NCBI GenBank assembly: GCA_036346225.1
Contig: JARFIW010001256.1
Span: forward strand, 868,001-932,000
Reading direction: 5' to 3'
From: Platerodrilus igneus
Taxonomy: Eukaryota; Arthropoda; Insecta; Coleoptera; Lycidae
DNA length: 64,000 nucleotides
Part shown: positions 11,831 through 21,734 of the stretch, one piece after another
How positions within the stretch are numbered: position 1 is the first letter of the stretch
How the letters are laid out: every line of letters begins with the position of its first letter
Translations under genes and position numbers: made by a program
Notes under the pieces: model-generated
The model's database searches: none
Told to the model about the DNA's origin: nothing
What the model saw: the letters and a program-made list of their open reading frames with translations, nothing else

Positions 11831-12630
11831 TCCACTTAGAGGTGGCCGAGTAGTTTCAAACATGGAAGTTATCAAATACTATTATTTGAGGAAGCATCAT
11901 TTGTTTTGTAAAATACAATGAAAATTGAACGTTCTTCGAAACAAGAACTACTCTAAGGTTGATTAATTAAAAATAAAAAAGATATTTTTTCAAACTAATA
12001 AACTGATGGTGATTTAAGATGAAAACTGCACTGGAAATGAGTTTTTAATAAGCATTACAGGACCATAAGAATAGCAAGTATAAATTTTAGATTCCTTTGT
12101 TTGTAACTGATAAGAATATTATAATATTGGTAATTTAGATTTAGAATAAATTCTCATGTCTATTATTTGTGAAGCAGCTAGTTTGCATCAAATTTTGAGC
12201 CGAAGTGTAAAACATTTTGACCTTTAATAAATTATCTATGAAGAATTTTTGGCCCAACACACTTACAAGCGTGTTAATAAGAGATAGGCAAATTTAGTAA
12301 CTATTAATTAAAGAGGGTTTTGTAATTTTTTAACAAGGATTAGGTAAGAATTTATTAAGTAACTCGTGCGATTTATTTTCTATATGAATTTAAGTTATAA
12401 ACTGTTCTGTATTGTTTTGTATGAAAGACAAATGTTTTTCAATGTATAGATGTTTATTGAGATTGCTGTTTCATTTCCTTTTGTAAATACCACAGTTAAT
12501 TTTCTTTGATCTAGCCAAGTAAAGCAAAGTAAAGAAAATAAAGTTAAGATAGTAATTTTAAATTTTTCATTGCTGTACCTAAGTCAATGTATAATTTGGG
12601 CATTCTCCAACCACAAGGATTAACACAGCA
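11831..12630. other. AT-rich DNA, no gene seen
   Basis: No domain, RNA gene or clear repeat found between the tandem array and the (TA)n tract. Confidence 0.5.
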
Positions 12631-12631
12631 A

Positions 12632-12679
<48 letters not shown>
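12631..12679. repeat. (TA)n tract at SINE tail
   Basis: Nearly pure alternating TA of about 45 bp. It directly abuts the 3' end (minus strand) of the tRNA-headed SINE and may be its tail, or the microsatellite into which it inserted. Confidence 0.85.
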
Positions 12680-12683
<4 letters not shown>

Positions 12684-12842
12684 TTAAGATGAAATGAAAA
12701 CCCAACTTTGTATTTAAAGTTGAATCACCATTTCAAATCGAACTAGTAATTGAAAACCACTAAAAGAACGGCTACAGCAGGATTTGAACCTGCAACCTCT
12801 GATTCACCGGATCAGTGCTCTAACCAATTGAGCTATCTAGCC
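12680..12842 (-). mobile_element. tRNA-headed SINE (family 1)
   Basis: Minus strand: a 73-nt tRNA-like head (12,842-12,770) is followed by about 90 nt of unrelated body ending at a (TA)n tract. The head has both internal RNA polymerase III promoter boxes, TAGCTCAATTGG (A box) and GGTTCAAATCC (B box). A tRNA head, a unique body and a simple-repeat tail are the standard SINE layout. No second copy of this family is in the window, so the SINE reading is an inference. A degenerate tRNA gene next to a microsatellite is the alternative. Confidence 0.6.
12770..12842 (-). tRNA. tRNA-Thr(GGT)-like sequence, likely SINE head or pseudo-tRNA
   Basis: A complete 73-nt cloverleaf can be drawn: 7-bp acceptor stem (one G-G mismatch at the sixth pair), 4-bp D stem, 5-bp anticodon stem CTGAT/ATCAG, loop CCGGTGA, 5-nt variable loop, and perfect 5-bp T stem GCAGG/CCTGC. 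The anticodon position reads GGT, which would decode threonine. Against function: position 33 is C instead of the near-universal T, there is an acceptor mismatch, and the downstream sequence has no early T-run terminator but continues like a SINE body. Confidence 0.5.
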
Positions 12843-12998
12843 TAATTGTATAGATGATGTTATACTTAATACTACTGAAGCTTGGCCCTTGTTAACGATT
12901 TTCAATTACGTCTTGCATTTAAGGAAATTGAATCTAGTTATATACATAATTCATGTACTAATAACTTGATCATCCCATATATATACACATATATAAAT
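12843..12998. other. AT-rich spacer
   Basis: Short spacer with ATATATA-rich sequence before element A. Nothing else seen. Confidence 0.4.
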
Positions 12999-15006
12999 TG
13001 CAGTGGAACCCTCCTTGTCGGTCCGGACCTCACCAGTTTTCAAAAAGAAATTTATTTTCAAACATAAAATTTTACAAAATTTTCTTACCAGTATTCTGCT
13101 TTATCAAATTATTTCTTCAGCAGCTTCGCTGGCTAGCTCAGCTGTGCTTCTTCTGGTATACCTAAATTTACTCTCATTCTTTTTACCGTTCACACACTAT
13201 ACAATAAAATCACAAAATAATACAACAATCATACAATATTTATTAACCACTATTTACAAATAATAATTCGAAGTTATTGACAGTTCGGTGCTCAAAACAT
13301 GCTATCTTTGTAAAGTCCAAGTTTTTTTTTAAATGAAAATTTCTAACATATTTAATGCAACAGGAGTAAATGAGCCCTAAATAATACCTGACCTTGGTTT
13401 CTTACTACACACTGGAGTATGGTGAGCTCATGATAACCCAGTTTATCAATGTATGCTTTCCACTTTGCATACTATTACTACAAACTTCAAAAAAAAACCA
13501 TGTACTCTTAACAATTCAATTTAAATTCATCAAGCAATTCAATAAGCTTTACGTGCACCTTTTGTTTTATATTCAAAATACCATATTAATAGTCAGCTAT
13601 ACGTATCCTTTTCAATACGTAAAATAACGCAAAATACCATCAAAGTTCACTCTCATACATCACAAAAATTCCAACAGTTTAAAAAAACAGCAAATTCTAA
13701 TGCGTTACCTGGAAAAATTTGAAGATTTCATCTCCGTTGACGATGTATTTTGTTCCTGGACCCCTTGGCCTAGTGGTTCTGCGTGCAACTCCACTAGATG
13801 TTTAAAGATGAACACCATCTAAGCTGCGCTTTATGTTACCCATCTAATATCAATTTCAATATCCAAATCCATGTATATTACACTTGTTTATTATCGCATT
13901 ATTAATTTACGAGCTTATTAAAGTATTCGTTGGACCTTAGTTACATTTAAATAAACTCGACACAATTCGCGTTTCTAACTATAAGGCCACAACAATCTAA
14001 TACTGTACTATTGAATTTACAAATTTTGAATACTTACAAGCTTCGTCAGTAGATTTTTGTACGTCGTAAGCGATGCAAAATAAAAGAGAGAGCTATTAAT
14101 TTCTCTAGCTTATTTATATTCTAAGCCAGGCCCCTTTTGGCCACACTTTACTTGAAATACCTAATTGCAAAATAACATTTCCGCAAATTTTGGTGTAACC
14201 GTTCTAAATTTCTAGCAATATCCCCGTGTCAATCACACTATTTACGACAAACTATCACATGTTCCTCTGTTCTAAAACTACCTATTTCGACCAATCATAT
14301 ATTTCAGTGACGTCTTATAACCCCGCCTGTAATATCTCTATTCCTGTTTTATGCATCTTGGATGTCGCGTTCTAACCTTGCTTGAGTAGTAGAAAATCGA
14401 TATAACTGCCTGCGTTTTATGTCTACCCCACGTGGATTGAATCCGTGCTCTACTAAAATGCATGCTTCTATGCCCGTCTCATTTTCTAACATATTATTAA
14501 TTGTGCATCCTTTCTGCTCGTTAAGAAGCTCTTGTTAGTGTTTATTACTAAACCACCGACGGTTAAACAATATTTCCTTAAAGCTCGCTCTGTTATCTAC
14601 AGAAATAACCGGAAGGTGACCTTTCCAACGTGCAGCTGTGCCGAATTAATGATTGTTTAAAATAACATTTTTAGGAGTTTGTTTTCATGGTATTCTATAT
14701 GACCAACGTCTGTCTGTTTGTTAAGCAAAGCTTTTCGCCTTGAGAATATTGATTTTTCATCCTCTTATGCGTTTTCTGACGTTATAACCCCTTAAATTAA
14801 AATAAATTAAATTAATTAATAATTTCTATTGGCTTATACAATTGATTTTCTTTATGAATCTATTACCTCCTAATCCCTAATTATAACATTATATCAATAC
14901 TTGTTAATTTAAATTAAATAAATGAATTAATTTTGCGCGTATATAAATGGTTCCTTTCGCTATACAGGGTGTTATAGACCACCAAATTTAACCCTTTAAA
15001 TTCACT

Positions 15007-15009
<3 letters not shown>
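12999..15009 (-). mobile_element. (TA)n-flanked TG...CA element, copy A
   Basis: Starts TGCAGTGG and ends CACTACA on the plus strand, so the ends are TG...CA with a short imperfect inverted match (TGYAGTG). AT repeats lie on both sides. On the minus strand the order is: CCCTGTATAG near the 5' end, a TATA box (14,120-14,111), a splice-donor consensus CTTGTAAGTAT (about 14,040-14,030), a second donor CCAGGTAAC (about 13,715), AATAAA followed by a T/G-rich run (about 13,240), and a third donor CTGGTAAG (about 13,090). This fits a long solo LTR with U3, R and U5 better than a gene, but no PBS, internal region or protein is present. The family is not recognised. Confidence 0.6.
14030..14121 (-). 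promoter_or_regulatory. TATA box and splice donor, copy A
   Basis: Minus strand: AATATAAATA at 14,120-14,111, then CTTGTAAGTAT ending near 14,030, about 80 bp downstream. The same pair recurs in B, C and D despite extensive divergence elsewhere, which suggests it was under selection when the element was active. Confidence 0.55.
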
Positions 15010-15069
<60 letters not shown>

Positions 15070-15194
15070 TCATTTACCTTATATTTAGATATATATTTTG
15101 CTTAAAACAATTAAAGTAGTATAATTTATATTATACTAATGCATAACAAAATCCATCTATAGTACTGAATAACCTCTGTTATATTATCAATTTC

Positions 15195-15240
<46 letters not shown>
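15010..15240. repeat. two (TA)n tracts with 135-bp spacer
   Basis: Pure TA runs at about 15,010-15,065 and 15,198-15,240 enclose AT-rich spacer DNA. The same spacer recurs at 17,311-17,532, because it lies inside the duplicated 2.29-kb segment. Confidence 0.9.
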
Positions 15241-15242
<2 letters not shown>

Positions 15243-17303
15243 CCGTGGTTCTTGGGTAAAAGCCTCACCAACAAAATATATTCGAAAATTTTATTAAATT
15301 TTCAAAACTCGAAAATTGCACATAATTGAAAATTTTTCAAAAATTAATTTCTTACCCAGATTCCTCTTTTCCTCGGTTGAATAGCTTTGTTCAACTGCTT
15401 CCGGCTAGCTCAATTGGACCTCCATTTTCGATACCTAGATTCACTATTATTCTTTGCATCGTTCACGCACACTCTCAATAAAACCACAAAATACAACGAT
15501 CATACAATCTTTTATTTATCACTATTTACAAATAAAATTCAATATTATCCACATTTCAGTGGTCAAGTTACACCTCAAAAAATCTTATTTTGTAATGTCC
15601 TGTATTTTAATTTAAATTATCCAACACACAGAATGTACCCGGAGTAAATAGGCCTTGAATAATATCTTATTTCTCATTCTTTCTTTATAATTTATTTTAA
15701 ATCTACGTAAACTCGGGAGTATGGTGAGCTCATGATAACCCAGTTAATTATGAATAATGTATGCCCTTATACTTCGCATACTCTTACAGTAAATAAAAAA
15801 AATCCATGTACTCTTTACACAATTTAACTTCCTGATGGAACGTTAATAAGTTTTATATACACCTTCAAATTTCTATTTAAATAACATAATAAAGTTAGTT
15901 ATACGTATTATTTTCAATACGCAAAATAATGCACAATACCTTCAAAATTCACTCTCATACGTCACAAAAATTCCAACAGTTTAAAAACAGCAAATTCTAA
16001 TGCGTTACCTGGAAAAATTTGAAGATTTCATCTCCGTTGACGATGTATTTTGTTCCTGGACCCTTGGCCTAGTGGTTCTGCGTGCATCTCCACTAGATGT
16101 TTAAAGATGAACACCATCTAAGCTGCGCTTTATGTTACCCATCTAATATCAATTTCAATATCCAAATCCATGTATATTACACTTGTTTATTATCGCATTA
16201 TTAATTTACGAGCTTATTAAAGTATTCGTTGGACCTTAGTTACATTTAAATAAACTCGACACAATTCGCGTTTCTAACTATAAGGCCACAACAATCTAAT
16301 ACTGTACTATTGAATTTACAAATTTTGAATACTTACAAGCTTCGTCAGTAGATTTTTGTACGTCGTAAGCGATGCAAAATAAAAGAGAGAGCTATTAATT
16401 TCTCTAGCTTATTTATATTCTAAGCCAGGCCCCTTTTGGCCACACTTTACTTGAAATACCTAATTGCAAAATAACATTTCCGCAAATTTTGGTGTAACCG
16501 TTCTAAATTTCTAGCAATATCCCCGTGTCAATCACACTATTTACGACAAACTATCACATGTTCCTCTGTTCTAAAACTACCTATTTTGACCAATCATATA
16601 TTTCAGTGACGTCTTATAACCCCGCCTGTAATATCTCTATTCCTGTTTTATGCATCTTGGATGTCGCGTTCTAACCTTGCTTGAGTAGTAGAAAATCGAT
16701 ATAACTGCCTGCGTTTTATGTCTACCCACGTGGATTGAATCCGTGCTCTACTAAAATGCATGCTTCTATGCCCGTCTCATTTTCTAACATATTATTAATT
16801 GTGCATCCTTTCTGCTCGTTAAGAAGCTCTTGTTAGTGTTTATTACTAAACCACCGACGGTTAGTAAACAATATTTCCTTAAAGCTCGCTCTGTTATCTA
16901 TAGAAATAACCGGAAGGTGACCTTTCCAACGTGCAGCTGTGCCGAATTAATGATTGTTTAAAATAACATTTTTAGGAGTTTGTTTTCATGGTATTCTATA
17001 TGACCAACGTCTGTCTGTTTGTTAAGCAAAGCTTTTCGCCTTGAGAATATTGATTTTTCATCCTCTTATGCGTTTTCTGACGTTATAACCCCTTAAATTA
17101 AAATAAATTAAATTAATTAATAATTTCTATTGGCTTATACAATTGATTTTCTTTATGAATCTATTACCTCCTAATCCCTAATTATAACATTATATCAATA
17201 CTTGTTAATTTAAATTAAATAAATGAATTAATTTTGCGCGTATATAAATGGTTCCTTTCGCTATACAGGGTGTTGTAGACCACCAAATTTAACCCTTTAA
17301 ATT

Positions 17304-17310
<7 letters not shown>
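15241..17310 (-). mobile_element. (TA)n-flanked TG...CA element, copy B (A/C hybrid)
   Basis: Starts TGCCGTGG and ends CACTACA. From 15,241 to about 15,960 it is nearly identical to the front of copy C. From about 15,965 to 17,310 it is nearly identical to the back of copy A. The switch falls where A, B and C are aligned, just after ACTCTCATACGTCAC. The minus-strand TATA box (16,419-16,410) and donor (16,339-16,330) are kept. The plus frame 15,387-15,647 is not a gene: it is repeated in C only because the DNA is duplicated. Confidence 0.65.
16330..16420 (-). promoter_or_regulatory. TATA box and splice donor, copy B
   Basis: Identical in sequence to the copy A pair, as expected from the recent duplication, so it is not independent evidence of conservation. 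Confidence 0.5.
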
Positions 17311-17353
<43 letters not shown>

Positions 17354-17486
17354 TCATTTACCTTATATTTAGATATATATTTTGCTTAAAACAATTAAAG
17401 TAGTATAATTTATATTATACTAATGCATAACAAAATAACAAAATCCATCTATAGTACTGAATAACCTCTGTTATATTATCAATTTC

Positions 17487-17532
<46 letters not shown>
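17311..17532. repeat. two (TA)n tracts with spacer, second copy
   Basis: TA runs at about 17,311-17,349 and 17,494-17,532 enclose a spacer that repeats the one at 15,066-15,197. The spacer has a duplicated ACAAAATA unit, and the TA runs differ in length from the first copy. Confidence 0.9.
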
Positions 17533-17534
<2 letters not shown>

Positions 17535-19566
17535 CCGTGGTTCTTGGGTAAAAGCCTCACCAACAAAAATATATTCGAAAATTTTATTAAATTTTCAAAA
17601 CTCGAAAATTGCACATAATTGAAAATTTTTCAAAAATTAATTTCTTACCCAGATTCCTCTTTTCCTCGGTTGAATAGCTTTGTTCAACTGCTTCCGGCTA
17701 GCTCAATTGGACCTCCATTTTCGATACCTAGATTCACTATTATGCTTTGCATCGTTCACGCACACTCTCAATAAAACCACAAAATACAACGATCATACAA
17801 TCTTTTATTTATCACTATTTACAAATAAAATTCAATATTATCCACATTTCAGTGGTCAAGTTACACCTCAAAAAATCTTATTTTGTAATGTCCTGTATTT
17901 TAATTTAAATTATCCAACACACAGAATGTACCCGGAGTAAATAGGCCTTGAATAATATCTTATTTCTCATTCTTTCTTTATAATTTATTTTAAATCTACG
18001 TAAACTCGGGAGTATGGTGAGCTCATGATAACCCAGTTAATTATGAATAATGTATGCCCTTATACTTCGCATACTCTTACAGTAAATAAAAAAAAAATCC
18101 ATGTACTCTTTACACAATTTAACTTCCTGATGGAACGTTAATAAGTTTTATATACACCTTCAAATTTCTATTTAAATAACATAATAAAGTTAGTTATACG
18201 TATTATTTTCAATACGCAAAATAATGCACAATACCTTCAAAATTCACTCTCATACGTCACCCAATATTCATAGTTTCATAGTTTATAACAACACAATTTC
18301 AAAGCGTTACCTGGAATTTCTAGAAGATCTCTGCTCTGTTGACGATGCCGTGTATTTGCTTGTTTCTGCTCTGCAAGCCGTTTCTAGCTATTAGTAGAAG
18401 AACCCATTTAAGTTGAGCTGCTTGCGCTGCCTCCACGGTGTATCCAATTTCCAAATCCAAATTAATTATACTTCTTTCATAATTATTTAATTTGATCCAC
18501 GTTACATAACGTCACTACACAAGCTTGTTAGAAAAATATATGTGACACTTCAATAAATTTTAAACTCGGCACAATTCGCGTACAAATTATGAGGCTAACA
18601 CCATGCTATATAATTTAAAATAATTTTCTATACTTACAAGCTCGTGGTAACTTTTCGTACGTAGTCTGAAGCGATCAAAATACTAAGGGCTTTTATTATA
18701 TTTTGAAAAGGTATTTATACAATTTCCGATGCCACCTTTGGCCGCATTTCACGCGAAATCCTTCCTTTACAATAACACGTTCTTAAAATTTTGGTTCAAC
18801 CGATTTCTACATCCTCGAAATTCAGCGCGTCGTTACGATATTTTCTGAAAATTAATATTCAATATTCCCGTGTCTTGTCTGATGTGCGACTAACGATATC
18901 GACCAATAGTCTATGCATTGACGTTTTACAAATCTCGCCTATACTAACGCTGCCCTTTGCTTATGCATATTTTACGTCTCTTTCTCACCTTGTTTGAGTG
19001 GTAGAAATCGATATTCCCGACCATATGCTATTTAGCCTCACGTGGACTTGCATACGTGCTTTAAATAATCCCTTATTAGTGTTTAATGGGAAAACATTCG
19101 ACCGGTTACCCGATATTCTTTGAAACTTGTTTGTTATCTACAAAAATAAGTGGAACTTGACATTTAGAAACCTGCAGGTGTTTAATTTTAACGAGCGTTT
19201 TAAATAACATTTCTACGAGTTGGATTTTCAGCGTATTTCAACCCCACCGATATATTTGTTTGTTAACAACGCGTTTCACCTTGGTATTATTGATTTTTAC
19301 ACGCTTTTATTCATATTATACGTAAATAACCGTTCAATTAAACTCAATTAAGGTAATAAATTAATTGCATGGGCTTCTAACATTTTTTTTTCTTTACGAA
19401 CCTAACTAAATTTTATTCATTATTTGCAAAATTTTGTTAATACCTGTCACTTAAAAATGAACTAACTGGAATAAATTTCGCACGTAAATTCTGGTTGTTT
19501 CCTTTATACAGGGTGTTTTGAAATTACTTTGTTTATACGTAGATTTAGCCCTTTAAAACCACTAGA
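17533..19566 (-). mobile_element. (TA)n-flanked TG...CA element, copy C
   Basis: Starts TGCCGTGG and ends CACTAGA, giving a degraded terminal CA. The first 720 bp equal copy B. The remaining 1.3 kb are an independent, diverged version of the A/B back half. The minus-strand TATA box GTATAAATACC (18,720-18,710) and donor CTTGTAAGTATAG (about 18,640) are conserved despite the divergence. CCAGGTAACG recurs near 18,310. The end motif TACAGGGTGTT is at about 19,506. Confidence 0.6.
18630..18721 (-). promoter_or_regulatory. TATA box and splice donor, copy C
   Basis: GTATAAATAC, then about 80 bp later GAGCTTGTAAGTATA. The stretch between, ATCGCTTCAGACTACGTAC, has relatives in A and D. C is diverged from A and B here, so this copy counts as independent support. 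Confidence 0.55.

Positions 19567-19608
<42 letters not shown>
19567..19608. repeat. (TA)n tract
   Basis: Alternating TA run between the end of element C and a LINE fragment that begins at about 19,611. Confidence 0.9.
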
Positions 19609-19610
19609 CG

Positions 19611-20470
19611 TTGTTGTCTTTAGTAATGAAGCTTTGTACCAAAATGTTACTACGTTCTTATCAATCACAATTAATTTTATCAGTGGTACATGCGGCAAAA
19701 AATTTAGGAGCAATACTTGAGCATGATTCTAAATTTAATGAACATGTCAGCAGAATGTTGCAAAATGCTTACGTTTTCCTTAAGCTTTTATATTCAGTGC
19801 GACGTATTTTAACTTTTGATTTAAAAAAAGGTGTAGCTGAATCTCTTGTTCTATCACACTGTAAGTATGGTGACGTTATTTGTGGACCATGTGTTAGTTC
19901 CTACAGTAAACGAAGAATCCAATTAGTTCAAAACTGCTGTTCTCGCTTTGTATTTGGCTTAAGCAAATATGATCATGTCTTTTCTAAAATTAAACAGTTG
20001 AAATGACTAACAATAGAACAGCGTCACATCTTCCACTTAGGTATTTTTGTATTTAAACTTCTTTCACTTTCTCGCTGTAACAATGAAAAATAAGATTATT
20101 CCTAGGATGGAGACACTCTGTTAATGTTAGAAACTACCATTTATACACTATTCCCAGACACCCCACAGTCCTGTTTCAAAAAAGTTTTTCCTACAACTCA
20201 GTTAAACTCTTAAATTCACTTGACTTTCACATTAATACCGTGAGACTGAAACAGTTAAAATATAATATATTTTCTTCTTGTAGGACTTGGTCATTTATGT
20301 GGTTAAGTGTAAAAATAGTTTGCTAGCTAAACTTGGCCATCATGATGACAGCCTTTGCCATCTTGTGTCTTTTTGTGTCCATTTACTAATATTAAGTTAG
20401 TGCTAGTTTATATTATATCTGCACAATTGAATATACAAATAAAGTCGATAATAAATAAATAAATATTATA
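19611..20470 (+). mobile_element. CR1/Jockey-type LINE 3' fragment
   Basis: The frame 19,611-20,006 is the C-terminal thumb region of a non-LTR RT: AAKNLGAILEHDSKF, VLSHCKYGDVICGPC, RIQLVQNCCSRFVFGLSKYD. After a stop it continues in recognisable but broken form (IEQRHIFHLGIF; VNVRNYHLYTIP; QKSFSYNSVKLLNSL) to about 20,280. The element ends in an AATAAATAAATAAAT tail near 20,450-20,470. The palm with the catalytic FADD is absent, so it is a 5'-truncated copy, as is usual for LINEs. Clade cannot be fixed from this fragment. It begins directly at the (TA)n tract flanking element C. Confidence 0.75.
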
Positions 20471-20975
20471 TTTAAACATATATTAACAACATAGATTACA
20501 ATCAATATTTTGTCATCGTGTTCCATAATTGAACAATGTCCAAGAGGTAGCGTACAGAAACCGGGAAACATGTGGTGTTTGTCATCTTCTCTTGAGTGAT
20601 GGTATAGGAATGATGTTTAAGCAATTAAATTTGGTTCTGCGCTATAAATACATTTTTGCAATCTTCTACGCAGACGACAAATTTTCAAATGTAAATCTAT
20701 TCTTTATAACAGATCTTTTAATTTTATTTTATCTTCTTAGTTTGATCCAGTTAATTGAGAATAAGATTCATCCTCTTTTATTAATCGTGAGAGTTCAGCT
20801 TCTTTTTCCTCGGATGTGTTAAAAATTCTCGTTACGTATATCTTTGATCGTAATTTAATAAAATCGGTTTATTATTTTCATCATACCCAATATTTTCTTG
20901 TTAATTAGAAAAATTCCAATAAATCTTGTTATAGGGAGTGGGAGCATCGAATCATTCTTAAAACTCGCTTCATGG

Positions 20976-20977
<2 letters not shown>
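20471..20977. other. no recognisable gene
   Basis: A 97-codon plus frame (20,529-20,822) has no recognisable motif and hydrophobic, AT-driven composition. I do not call it a gene. Confidence 0.4.

Positions 20978-21032
<55 letters not shown>
20978..21032. repeat. (TA)n tract
   Basis: About 50 bp of alternating TA, immediately before the left inverted arm of the Penelope-like fragment. Confidence 0.9.
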
Positions 21033-21036
<4 letters not shown>

Positions 21037-21656
21037 GATATTTTTATTTTTGGGATACTTTTCGTTCGGATTTTGTTATTAAATATTCATTGTGATCTTG
21101 CTTCTCATCTACATGCTACCAAACATACAGCCAATTTCAATGAAATCACCATATTAACAGAAGACAATAACCACAAAAGACGATTATTTTTAGAATCTTA
21201 CCACATAATACAAGACAATAATTGCATCAACAACAAACAAGACATCAATAACCTCAGTACAGTATACTCACAACTATATAACATCACCAAATTAGACAAC
21301 CATCCATAAAACTAATTTACTAATTTACCACTACATTTCAAAATATATTTAAATCAACACACCACACCATACTATACACCCCACATGATCAAAACATTAC
21401 ATCCATAATTTACAAACCTACTACTTTGCAGTTTCTACAAGTTACCTTATTTATACATTTATTTTTATGTCAATATCAATGTCAAATATTTTCTATTCAA
21501 GCTGTGTATACCAAAAACTATAACTTAAATACTGTTATTATTGTTATACTTTTAGCTCTTTGAAAAAGATTTTAAATAAATCGAAACGTCAGAAACCAGC
21601 AAATGAATATTTAATAAAAAATCCGAACGAAAAGTACCCCAAAAAATTAAAATATC
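21037..21656 (+). mobile_element. Penelope-like element fragment with inverted end
   Basis: The frame about 21,091-21,309 reads SHLHATKHTANFNEITIL, RRLFLESYHIIQDNN, CINNKQDINNL. This resembles the C-terminal end of the GIY-YIG endonuclease domain of Penelope-like retroelements (H.H...NF.EI.IL...RR..E...I). The 3' UTR contains CGAAACGTCAGA, a motif frequent in these elements. The left flank 21,037-21,091 is the reverse complement of the right end 21,601-21,656 (shared TACTTTTCGTTCGGATTT), so the fragment is bracketed by 55-bp inverted copies of its own 3' end. RT is absent. The family call is inferred from motifs. Confidence 0.6.
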
Positions 21657-21688
21657 AACTTGTCCATATATTTACGTTCGCTAAATAA

Positions 21689-21689
<1 letters not shown>

Positions 21690-21732
<43 letters not shown>
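21690..21732. repeat. (TA)n tract
   Basis: TA run immediately before element D. Confidence 0.9.

Positions 21733-21734
<2 letters not shown>

Noticed and set aside
15387..17940. Two nearly identical 86-codon plus-strand frames (15,387-15,647 and 17,680-17,940) as a conserved small gene
   Set aside because: They lie in the recent 2.29-kb duplication, so identity is not due to coding constraint. The matching part of copy A and copy D is not open or not present.
21540..21600. Hammerhead ribozyme in the Penelope-like 3' end
   Set aside because: CGAAACGTC could be the GAAAC...GTC part, but I cannot find the CTGATGA core in place. Left as a check only.
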